From contig JAUYAB010000058.1 of assembly GCA_030693705.1 (NCBI GenBank), positions 1 to 64,000 of the forward strand: a stretch of 64,000 nucleotides of DNA. Direction: 5' to 3'. Positions 9,575 through 17,110 of this stretch are shown piece after piece. The number at the start of each line of letters is the position of its first letter. The stretch's first letter is position 1. Source of the DNA: Ignavibacteria bacterium (GTDB lineage: Bacteria > Bacteroidota > Ignavibacteria > Ignavibacteriales > Ignavibacteriaceae). A program made the position numbers and the translations under genes. Below the pieces are notes generated by a model. It was given only the letters and a program-made list of their open reading frames with translations, ran no database searches and was not told the origin of the DNA.

Positions 9575-10948
9575 CTAAGTTGGAAGAAAAATGATGAATG
9601 AAGTCCCCGGTCTATTTGTTAAGGCAAGGCGTGATGGACTTTGGACGCTGACGGTTCCGCCGTGTTTTTCAATTACGTGTTTAATTACTGATAACCCCAT
9701 CCCCGTACCCTCATATCCCTTACTTCGGATATTGGAAGCTCTATAAAAGTCGTTAAAAATATTTACCAAATCTTTTCCCGGGATGCCAACCCCGTTATCA
9801 CAAATTTCAATCTGAACTCCATTTTCTTTTTCGTCAAGCGTGATTTCCACCAATCCTTCATCTTCAGTATATTTTAAGGCGTTGCTGATTAAATTGGAGA
9901 AAGCTATTTCGAGCAAGAAGCTGTCACCTAAAATTTTCGTTCTTTCTTTTCGGTTATCTTTAATATGAACTTTAACTTTTTTCTTTTCGATGTTGGCTCT
10001 TTGTTTTAAAAGCACCGTTCGAAAAATATCCCTAATTTCAATTTCTTCTTTTGTTATTTCATCTAATAACCGGAGCTTCGAAATTTTTAAAACATCATTA
10101 GTCAAGAGGATAGCCTCTGCTGAACGAGCGCGTATTCTCTGCAGCTTGCTTAATACTTTTTCATTTACCGGTCCAAGAAAACCCTGTAAAATTATATCAA
10201 GATAGGAATGTAATGCAGCTAAAGGCGTCTTAATTTCGTGAACAACACTCATAACATACTTTTGTTTTTCAATTTCGGAAGCGTTGAGTTGTTCTAAAGA
10301 TTCAACAAGTTCTTGCTCAATTCGATAAAGCTGATTTGCGATCTTATTAGCTAAAACCACACTCATAAACATTACAAAACCAATTACAGTTGAGTAAGCC
10401 ATAATAAATTTAAAGTTTTGATAAAGAGGTGTAGGCAGCAGTCCTACCACCGCATGGTGAGGAAGTAGGTTTATATATTCCCCAAAAACAATACCAACGA
10501 AGATAACAATTACGCTTACTGCAATTGTATAAATTACTGTTCCGGGAAGGATGAGACTCCCGATAATCATGTGGAAGACAAAGAGCATCGAGAGCGGCGT
10601 TTCAATTCCACCTGTGAAATAAACCAAAAGCATTAATGCAGTTAAGTCCAAAATCATTTGAACAAGAGAAAAATGGAGAGGGTTGAATTTATTGGGATCG
10701 CACTTTAAATAAATTCTTATGCTTTGGAGTATTCCATTATAAACTAAAATCATACAGGTGATAATAGTTAGCGCAAGCAATTGTGTAGAAGTAAATCTAA
10801 TTCCTAAAAGGAATTCCGAACTGACAATGAAGACGAAGAGCATTGCCACAGCACCATAGCGAAGCTTAATGAACCACGAATTGCGTCGTCCAATCGCCCC
10901 CCAAAACTCGTCGTAGTAAACTGCCCAGGATGGAACGAGTGATATCAT
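9575..10948 (-). CDS. Polytopic membrane histidine kinase at end of hydrogenase operon
   Basis: A 457-residue kinase. The first 200 residues hold about six hydrophobic helices without a large extracellular loop, a layout suited to sensing a small molecule, redox state or the membrane itself. A short coiled coil (205-230) leads to the HisKA domain with VVHEIKTPLAALHSYLD (His237), then the N box FSNLISNALKYT, G1 ICDNGVGIPG and G2 GTGMGLSVIKHVIEKHGG. It lies 100 bases after the hydrogenase large subunit on the same strand. With the receiver protein that opens the operon (14623-15003) it could form a two-component pair that controls or is controlled by hydrogen metabolism; that pairing is inference. 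Confidence 0.9.
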   Translation of the reverse strand: MISLVPSWAVYYDEFWGAIGRRNSWFIKLRYGAVAMLFVFIVSSEFLLGIRFTSTQLLALTIITCMILVYNGILQSIRIYLKCDPNKFNPLHFSLVQMILDLTALMLLVYFTGGIETPLSMLFVFHMIIGSLILPGTVIYTIAVSVIVIFVGIVFGEYINLLPHHAVVGLLPTPLYQNFKFIMAYSTVIGFVMFMSVVLANKIANQLYRIEQELVESLEQLNASEIEKQKYVMSVVHEIKTPLAALHSYLDIILQGFLGPVNEKVLSKLQRIRARSAEAILLTNDVLKISKLRLLDEITKEEIEIRDIFRTVLLKQRANIEKKKVKVHIKDNRKERTKILGDSFLLEIAFSNLISNALKYTEDEGLVEITLDEKENGVQIEICDNGVGIPGKDLVNIFNDFYRASNIRSKGYEGTGMGLSVIKHVIEKHGGTVSVQSPSRLALTNRPGTSFIIFLPT

Positions 10949-11048
10949 AGAATCCTTTTTTATCTTGAGAGGATAAGCTCTATTTCTAATTTATTAATCC
11001 GGCTGATTTATTCAGCATGAATTATTTATTGAAATCGTCAAACAAAAG

Positions 11049-12926
11049 TTACGAAATATATTTCCCTCTTTTAACATAATGCGTGTGAAGAAGTTTGTGC
11101 GAAAGTTTTCCGCATGGTCCATCCGTTAAGAATTTTTCGTAAAGATACGTTACATGAGTATTCTCGTGAGATTTACGTATCGGGAGTGTCGCCTCTTCTT
11201 CATAAATCGCTTCAGCGCGTTTTTTCCTTATCTCTGCCGAGGTTGGAATCGGCTGCCCGCCGCCGCCGAGACAGCCGCCCGGACACGCCATTACTTCAAC
11301 AAAATGAACATCATTCAATTCGCCGTTTTTCAACATCTCCATAACAATTTTCGCGTTTGCAGTTCCATGAGCGACAACAAACTTTAGTTCAACTCCCTCG
11401 AGGAATTTATATTGTTCTACACAATTTTCCAATTTAACGGATGCTTGTTTTACTCCTTCAAAACCGCGGCAAGGTTCGATGATAAGATTTTCGAACGGGA
11501 CTTCCCTTCCCGTAATTAATTCATACGCAGTTCGCAACGCAGCTTCCATAACACCACCGGTAGCGCCAAAGATCAAGCCTGCGCCGGAGGCATCACCGAA
11601 CGGATCATCGAATTGACTTTTCGGCATTTCAGGTAAATAGATTCCTGCTTCACGGATCATCTTTGCCATTTCGCGTGTAGTCAATCCGTAGTCAACATCT
11701 TTAAAACCAGAGTCATACATTTCAGGTCTATTACATTCAAATTTCTTTGCGGCGCAAGGCATCAGCGCTACTGTTACAATATCGGCGGGATCGATGTTTT
11801 CTTCTTTTGCATAAAAGGTTTTTATTAAAGCGCCAAACATCTGCTGTGGTGATTTAGCCGTTGACAGATAATCAAGATATTCCGGATAAAAATGTTCTAT
11901 ATATTTTACCCATCCCGGAGAGCAAGAAGTAAATTGCGGAAGTTTTACAGATTGATCTTTATCAACCAATGCTTTTTTCAATCTTGTAAGAAGTTCAGTT
12001 CCCTCTTCCATAATTGTTAAATCCGCAGTAAAGTTGGTGTCGAACACACGATCAAATCCGATGCGGCGCAACGCGGTATTCAATTCACCGGTAAAAGATT
12101 TTCCCGGTTCTTGTCCAAATTCTTCTCCGATCGCAGCTCTTGGAGAAGGGGCAGTTTGAATGACAACATGTTTTTTCGGATCATCGATTGCCGTCCAAAT
12201 TTCATCCGACGGATCATTTGCGCGAAGCGCAGCAGTTGGGCAGCGGTTAATACATTGTCCGCAGTTAATACATACAACATCGGCAAGCGGTTTATCTAAA
12301 AATGTACCAACATGCGTATCATGTCCTCTGTCAATTGCTTCAAGCACTCCCACCTCCTGAAAATCGATACAGGTTCTTACGCATCGTTTGCACAAAACAC
12401 ATTTGTTCATGTCTCTAACAACGGCTGCAGAGGAATTATCAACTTCATAACGGGGAGATTGGACGTGTCCGAATGTGTAATTATCAACTCCATATTCTTT
12501 TGCAAGGTTTTGTAGTTCGCAGTTCCCATTTCTAAAACAAGAATAACATTCGCCGTAATGTTCACTTAGAAGTAAATCGATAATATGCCGTCTGGCTTTT
12601 CTTACCATCTCCGTAGAAGTTTTTATTTTGATAGGAGACATTATCGGGAAAGAGCAAGCTGTTTGGAGCGTGCGCATTTTCTCTACCTCAACCACGCAAA
12701 CACGGCAAACACCGGCGATGCAAAGATCGGGATGATGACAAAGTGTTGGGATATGAATTTGATTTAATTGACAAGCTTCCAAAATTGTTGTTCCCAACGG
12801 TACCGTAATTTTCTTTTCGTTTATTTGAACAGAGACTGTTCCGCCGATATTTGTTAAATCTTTTGGTTTATCTACTACGTGCGCTTGTTGACTTACCGGG
12901 ATTCGTTCATTCTCTCTCTTAACCAT
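11049..12926 (-). CDS. hydA: [FeFe]-hydrogenase catalytic subunit, NADH-linked type
   Basis: A 625-residue modular hydrogenase. In order: a ferredoxin-like [2Fe-2S] domain with Cys63, 74, 77 and 91; a His-Cys [4Fe-4S] site (HYGECYSCFRNGNCELQ); two [4Fe-4S] motifs (CVLCKRCVRTC and CINCGQCINRCP); then the H-cluster domain with L1 TSCSPGW, L2 MPCAAKKFE and L3 MACPGGCLGGGGQP, and a C-terminal small-subunit-like domain. L1 has Ser where clostridial enzymes have Cys (TSCCPGW), a variant I associate with NAD(P)H-linked hydrogenases. The gene overlaps the NuoF-like gene by 8 bases. The complex probably evolves H2 from NADH or oxidises H2 in the cytoplasm. The maturation genes hydE, hydF and hydG are not in this window. 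Confidence 0.93.
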   Translation of the reverse strand: MVKRENERIPVSQQAHVVDKPKDLTNIGGTVSVQINEKKITVPLGTTILEACQLNQIHIPTLCHHPDLCIAGVCRVCVVEVEKMRTLQTACSFPIMSPIKIKTSTEMVRKARRHIIDLLLSEHYGECYSCFRNGNCELQNLAKEYGVDNYTFGHVQSPRYEVDNSSAAVVRDMNKCVLCKRCVRTCIDFQEVGVLEAIDRGHDTHVGTFLDKPLADVVCINCGQCINRCPTAALRANDPSDEIWTAIDDPKKHVVIQTAPSPRAAIGEEFGQEPGKSFTGELNTALRRIGFDRVFDTNFTADLTIMEEGTELLTRLKKALVDKDQSVKLPQFTSCSPGWVKYIEHFYPEYLDYLSTAKSPQQMFGALIKTFYAKEENIDPADIVTVALMPCAAKKFECNRPEMYDSGFKDVDYGLTTREMAKMIREAGIYLPEMPKSQFDDPFGDASGAGLIFGATGGVMEAALRTAYELITGREVPFENLIIEPCRGFEGVKQASVKLENCVEQYKFLEGVELKFVVAHGTANAKIVMEMLKNGELNDVHFVEVMACPGGCLGGGGQPIPTSAEIRKKRAEAIYEEEATLPIRKSHENTHVTYLYEKFLTDGPCGKLSHKLLHTHYVKRGKYIS

Positions 12927-14136
12927 TATTTTTTCCCTTTCCGTTTAAACCAAAAATTTCATCTTTAAAATTCTCTAGAATTGAGATAAACGAGTTCGGG
13001 CTCGATTGTCCCAACCCGCATTTTGATGCCAGTTGCATTGTTCGTCCTAATTCTTTTAAATTGTTTATATAAGAGAACGTGAAATCATTATTCTCGATTT
13101 TTTCTATTGCTTCAAGAAGTTTGATATTCCCGATCCGGCATGGCGTACATTGCCCGCACGATTCTTCAACAAAAAATTCCATAAAGTTTTTAAGCACTTT
13201 CAGCATATTTCTGCTTTCGTTAAAAACGATGATCGAACCTCCGGTTGCAGCATCTTCATAACCAAGAACACGGTTAAATTGTGATTTAGGAAGACAGATG
13301 CCGGAAGCGCCGCCGACTTGAACGGCTTTAGTATTTTTTGCTTCTACAACTTTAAGCAACTCAGCAATGCTTGTTCCCCAAGGTAATTCATACACACCCG
13401 GTTTATCACAATCACCCGATACTGAAAAAAGTTTTGAACCGGTTGATTTATCAGTTCCATGTTTTTTAAACCACTCGCCGCCTTTCAGAATTATATGAGG
13501 AACTGAGGCAAGTGTTTCAACATTATTCACTACTGTGGGATGTCCAAGATAACCTGTATTTACGGGGTACGGAGGACGATTGCGGGGTTCGCCTCTATAA
13601 CCTTCGAGTGATTCGATCAACGCTGTCTCTTCACCGCAAACGTAAGCGCCTGAACCTAATCTAATAGTAATATTAAAACTGAAGTTTTCATTGCCGAGAA
13701 TGTTGTTCCCCAATAACTTATCTTTTCTTAACATTTCAAGAAAATCCTCAAGGGATTTAAGTATGTACTCATATTCTCCACGCAAATAGAGAATACCTTC
13801 TTTTGCTCCAATTGTGTATCCGCCAATAATCATTCCCTCAAAAACCAGTTCCGGATATTCGAGGAGAAGAACTCTGTCTTTGAAAGTTCCGGGTTCTCCT
13901 TCATCGGCATTGCACACAATAAATTTTTTATCTGATAGCGACGCCCCGGAGAGCATCCATTTTGTTGCTGTTGGGAAGCCTGCGCCTCCCCTTCCTTTTA
14001 AGCCGGAGTCTTTAAGTTCGAAAAGGATATTTTCTCTTCCTAGTTGTAAAGCTTTTTTAACTCCCTCTCCCAATTTATATTCAGAGAATAAAACGGGTCC
14101 GCTTCTCATTTTCTTTTTGATTTTTTCTAATTCCAT
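12919..14136 (-). CDS. hydB: NuoF-like NADH-binding subunit of the [FeFe]-hydrogenase
   Basis: A 405-residue NuoF-type flavoprotein. It shows the FMN/NADH-binding glycine-rich stretch GLKGRGGAGFPTATKW, the NADEGEPGTFKDR motif, GSGAYVCGEETALIESLEG, and the C-terminal [4Fe-4S] site SCGQCTPCRIG with a fourth Cys in SKCGLGQ. It is short: HydB/HndC proteins of bifurcating hydrogenases usually have about 600 residues, with an N-terminal thioredoxin-like [2Fe-2S] domain and C-terminal ferredoxin domains. Both are missing here. It therefore resembles the Complex I NuoF core, and the enzyme may use NADH alone. That reading is inference from domain content. Confidence 0.92.
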   Translation of the reverse strand: MELEKIKKKMRSGPVLFSEYKLGEGVKKALQLGRENILFELKDSGLKGRGGAGFPTATKWMLSGASLSDKKFIVCNADEGEPGTFKDRVLLLEYPELVFEGMIIGGYTIGAKEGILYLRGEYEYILKSLEDFLEMLRKDKLLGNNILGNENFSFNITIRLGSGAYVCGEETALIESLEGYRGEPRNRPPYPVNTGYLGHPTVVNNVETLASVPHIILKGGEWFKKHGTDKSTGSKLFSVSGDCDKPGVYELPWGTSIAELLKVVEAKNTKAVQVGGASGICLPKSQFNRVLGYEDAATGGSIIVFNESRNMLKVLKNFMEFFVEESCGQCTPCRIGNIKLLEAIEKIENNDFTFSYINNLKELGRTMQLASKCGLGQSSPNSFISILENFKDEIFGLNGKGKNNG

Positions 14137-14144
14137 TTTGCTTC

Positions 14145-14618
14145 CTATTTAATCTCATTCAAAATGTTAATTGCAGTTTCGGGGTCTAATTTTGTATAAA
14201 CTTTTTCGTTCACAAGCATTGCCGGACCTTGATCGCACATGCCGAGACAATTTGTAAATTCCAAAGTTATTCGTTTATCTTTTGTTGTTTGTCCGAATTT
14301 AATTCCCAATTCTCTTTGAACAGTTTCTTCAACTTTTTCTTTTCCAGCCATATCGCACGAAATGGTTTGGCATAATCTAACGATGTTCCTTCCTTTCGGT
14401 TGCGTGCAAAGGAACGAATAAAACGAAACAACACTATTAACTTCTACCGGATGTATTTCCATCATACGAGCAACTTCTTGCTGGGCAAAATCAGAAATAT
14501 GTTTGTGTTTACGTTGTATGGCTTGCAAAATTTGCAGTAATGCAGAGCGTTCTTTACCGAATTGATTTACCAGGCTCTCGATCTCTTCCGAAAGCGCGTT
14601 CTTTTCTAATACTAACAT
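14145..14618 (-). CDS. hydC: NuoE-like [2Fe-2S] subunit of the [FeFe]-hydrogenase
   Basis: A 157-residue thioredoxin-fold ferredoxin of the NuoE/HndA family. The four ligands appear as CQTISC (C-x4-C) and CLGMC (C-x3-C), and the helical N-terminus includes LLQILQAIQRKHKHIS and VARMMEIHPVEVNSVVSFYSF. It accepts electrons from the NuoF-like subunit in related complexes. It lies 8 bases upstream of that gene and 4 bases after the response-regulator gene. Confidence 0.93.
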   Translation of the reverse strand: MLVLEKNALSEEIESLVNQFGKERSALLQILQAIQRKHKHISDFAQQEVARMMEIHPVEVNSVVSFYSFLCTQPKGRNIVRLCQTISCDMAGKEKVEETVQRELGIKFGQTTKDKRITLEFTNCLGMCDQGPAMLVNEKVYTKLDPETAINILNEIK

Positions 14619-14622
14619 ACCG

Positions 14623-15003
14623 TTAACGCTCCTTCCTCAATTGAAGTAAATACTCAACCTTTTCAACCAACAATGCGGGAGAGATCGGTTTCTCGACAAA
14701 ATCATCCACAGGGACTAATTCGCTAATGCCGAAACTCATCCCGACCGTTTTTGAAACTGAGGAAAGCATCAATATCGGGATGGTTATTTTATCTTTTCTA
14801 AATTTTTGCGCAAGAAAAAATCCGTCGTCAGGCTCATTCATCATTACGTCAAGAATAATTAAATCCGGGTTAACATCTTTTACTACCTTGTATCCTTCTT
14901 CAGGATTTGTAGCTGTAACAACCTCGTAACCTTTAGCATGTAATACCAAGCTACTTGCATCAAGGATATCGGGATCGTCATCAATGATTACTATTTTTGC
15001 CAT
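14623..15003 (-). CDS. Receiver-only response regulator, first gene of hydrogenase operon
   Basis: A 126-residue single receiver domain without an output domain. The acidic pocket (IDDDPD, residues 7-12), phosphoacceptor Asp52 in LIILDVMM, the Ser/Thr position in LMLSSVS and Lys105 in VEKPIS are all present. AAGGA sits 6 bases before ATG. With only 4 bases to the NuoE-like gene it must be co-transcribed with the hydrogenase. Without a DNA-binding domain it probably acts through protein contacts, perhaps with the kinase encoded at the end of the operon. Confidence 0.9.
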   Translation of the reverse strand: MAKIVIIDDDPDILDASSLVLHAKGYEVVTATNPEEGYKVVKDVNPDLIILDVMMNEPDDGFFLAQKFRKDKITIPILMLSSVSKTVGMSFGISELVPVDDFVEKPISPALLVEKVEYLLQLRKER

Positions 15004-15396
15004 TATAAATCCTTTCTCTCTTTATTTTTGAAGCTGAACGGATAAAAATTAGATTTGACCAAAGTCGAATTTGTAACTGGTTCAATTTTATTTGAAAAAT
15101 TATGCCAGATGAGGAAATTATTCATCCAATCAGTTGAACTATTATCACAACTTTTCGCAGCTATGTTATTTAATCCGTTAAACATTTTGTTAAGCAACAA
15201 TTTAATTTTACTTTCAATTACATTTTAGATGCCAGTTCGGTAACGCTAAATAGTTAATTTTAAGTCGATAATTCATTAGGTAAATTGTATGAGGTAGTAC
15301 TTTTCTTACTTTTAAGAAGTTAGGTTGTCAAAAAGTAAGAATGGTTGATAACTGAAAAATTTCAGCAAATGTAAAGTGATGAACGTCTTGACGAGG
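15004..15396. other. Intergenic region upstream of hydrogenase operon
   Basis: This 393-base AT-rich stretch should hold the promoter of the hydrogenase operon and the 3' end of the aroKB transcript. The only structure seen is an inverted repeat with arms tcttactttt (15304-15313) and aaaagtaaga (15331-15340) around 17 bases; it could be an operator or a weak terminator after aroB. I do not see a convincing gene here. Confidence 0.5.
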
Positions 15397-16482
15397 CTAA
15401 ATACTTTGAAACATCTTTTCAAAAGATCTAAATACTTCCCCTTTTTCAGTTTCAACGTCAAGAAGAATTTCGCCAATCTCTTTGATCAGAACAAACTTTA
15501 TCTTTCCATCTCTGTTCTTTTTATCCGATAACATACTGTTATAAAGTTTTTCCTTATTTAATTTTTTAAGAGAAGATGATAAGGTAATTTTCTTTGGGAG
15601 AGAAAGTAATTCTTCCAGCCGTAATGCTGAGATAAATCCTTTTTCATGTGACAAATACAAAGCGCAAATAATTCCCGCGATAACGGCTTCCCCGTGTTTA
15701 ATTTTGAAATGGAGTTCGCTTTCAAAAGCATGGGCAAAGGTATGGCCGAAGTTTAGAATCTTCCGGAGTCCGGTTTCCTTTTCATCGCTTGAAACTACTT
15801 CCGCCTTTACGCTTATAGAATTTGCGATCAACTTTTCTGTTTTAGAAAAATCTTTTTGATAGAAATAATTAAAAGAAAGAAATACTTCATCGTAAAAATT
15901 TTGTCCCGTTAAATAAGCGTACTTAATAATTTCTCCCAATCCGCAAGTAATTTCTTTTTCGGGTAAAGAAGAGAAAAAAATTGTATCGATCAAAACAAAT
16001 TTTGGCTGGTAAAAACTGCCGATGACATTTTTTGTGTTGTTAAAATTGATGCCGGTCTTTCCACCAACGGAACTATCAACCGCTGCTAATAACGTGGTTG
16101 GAATATGAACGACCGGAACTCCGCGCATAAAAATTGAAGCTGCAAATCCGGCGGCATCTCCCGTTACTCCGCCGCCAATTGCAACAACTAATGTATCGCG
16201 TCCCAATTTATTTTCCAGCATCACTTTGTGTAATTCTGAAATTTGTTTAAATGATTTTGATTTTTCCCCGGACGGAAATTTATATACAATATCATTTCCT
16301 TCACTTGAAAGAAAGTTTAGTAAATATCGTTTGTGAAGGCGAAAAACATTTTCATCTATAACAAAGAATTTTCTCTTCGGTAAAGATTTTTTTTCGCAAA
16401 AGGAATTGAATTTATTTAAGATTCCCCTGCCGAGATATATTTCGTAGTTGTTTTCTTTAAGTAGAACGGAGATAGTTTTCAT
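15397..16482 (-). CDS. aroB: 3-Dehydroquinate synthase
   Basis: The second enzyme of the shikimate pathway, converting DAHP to 3-dehydroquinate with NAD+ and a divalent metal. The 361-residue protein shows the NAD-binding stretch AIGGGVTGDAAGFAAS, the core motif PTTLLAAVDSSVGGKTGIN, and metal ligands in GLGEIIKYA, NFGHTFAHAFE and KHGEAV. Its start overlaps the aroK stop by 4 bases, so the pair is translationally coupled. Confidence 0.96.
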   Translation of the reverse strand: MKTISVLLKENNYEIYLGRGILNKFNSFCEKKSLPKRKFFVIDENVFRLHKRYLLNFLSSEGNDIVYKFPSGEKSKSFKQISELHKVMLENKLGRDTLVVAIGGGVTGDAAGFAASIFMRGVPVVHIPTTLLAAVDSSVGGKTGINFNNTKNVIGSFYQPKFVLIDTIFFSSLPEKEITCGLGEIIKYAYLTGQNFYDEVFLSFNYFYQKDFSKTEKLIANSISVKAEVVSSDEKETGLRKILNFGHTFAHAFESELHFKIKHGEAVIAGIICALYLSHEKGFISALRLEELLSLPKKITLSSSLKKLNKEKLYNSMLSDKKNRDGKIKFVLIKEIGEILLDVETEKGEVFRSFEKMFQSI

Positions 16483-17033
16483 ACGTTAAGTTTTCTCTTT
16501 AATAATTTCACCAGATCATCAACTGTTTTACCAACGGTAATATTATCGACTTGATACACAATATCGGCTAATAAATAGGTCGATTCTCTTTTCATAAGCA
16601 GATCAGCAATTTTCTCTTTTGTTTCAAATGCAGAAAGGGGCTGCCCTTGTTCCGATTTTAGCAGTGGTCTATCGACTTTGTATTTTAAACGTCTAAAAAT
16701 TTCGTCTGGAGAACTTTTTAGATAAATCGATATTCCATTTTTTTTTATGAACTCAACATTTTGATTATCATTCAAAGTGCCGCCGCCTAAGGCAAGAACA
16801 ATTTTTGAATCGGTACCGGCTTTTTTTAACACTTCCGATTCTTTCGAACGGAAGAATGATTCTCCACGAGCTGCAAAAATATTATCAACCGAATCACCAA
16901 CTTCATGTTCTATCAACTTATCGAGGTCGGAGAAATTCCAGCCCAGTACATTAGCCAGGATGGGTCCAATTGTACTTTTGCCGGAACCCATAAATCCGGT
17001 TAAAAAAATTCTTTCATGTTCCATTTGATTCAT
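16479..17033 (-). CDS. aroK: Shikimate kinase
   Basis: The 184-residue kinase phosphorylates shikimate with ATP. The P-loop GFMGSGKSTIGP, the shikimate-binding Asp in FSDLDKLIE, the Arg in RGESFFR and the GGG motif in ALGGGTL are present, and the lid region has RPLL. The gene overlaps aroB by 4 bases and is separated from the upstream foldase gene by a strong terminator. Confidence 0.95.
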   Translation of the reverse strand: MNQMEHERIFLTGFMGSGKSTIGPILANVLGWNFSDLDKLIEHEVGDSVDNIFAARGESFFRSKESEVLKKAGTDSKIVLALGGGTLNDNQNVEFIKKNGISIYLKSSPDEIFRRLKYKVDRPLLKSEQGQPLSAFETKEKIADLLMKRESTYLLADIVYQVDNITVGKTVDDLVKLLKRKLNV

Positions 17034-17045
17034 TTAAAATAAAAA

Positions 17046-17086
17046 TCCCTCTATTTTTCTGCTCGGGTGAGACAAAAATAGAGGGA
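17046..17086 (-). terminator. Intrinsic terminator after the PpiD-like gene
   Basis: The perfect arms tccctctattttt (17046-17058) and aaaaatagaggga (17074-17086) enclose a 15-base loop. Read on the minus strand the hairpin follows the stop at 17111 and is trailed by TTTTATTTT. Confidence 0.85.
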
Positions 17087-17110
17087 GAATTAAGTTTTTG
17101 CAACACCTAA

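Noticed and set aside
15003-15200. 65-codon frame whose TAA overlaps the response-regulator ATG (TAATG)
   Set aside because: The junction looks like translational coupling, but the composition (rich in Asn, Ser and Phe, no domain or signal) fits random AT-rich DNA and no ribosome-binding site is seen.
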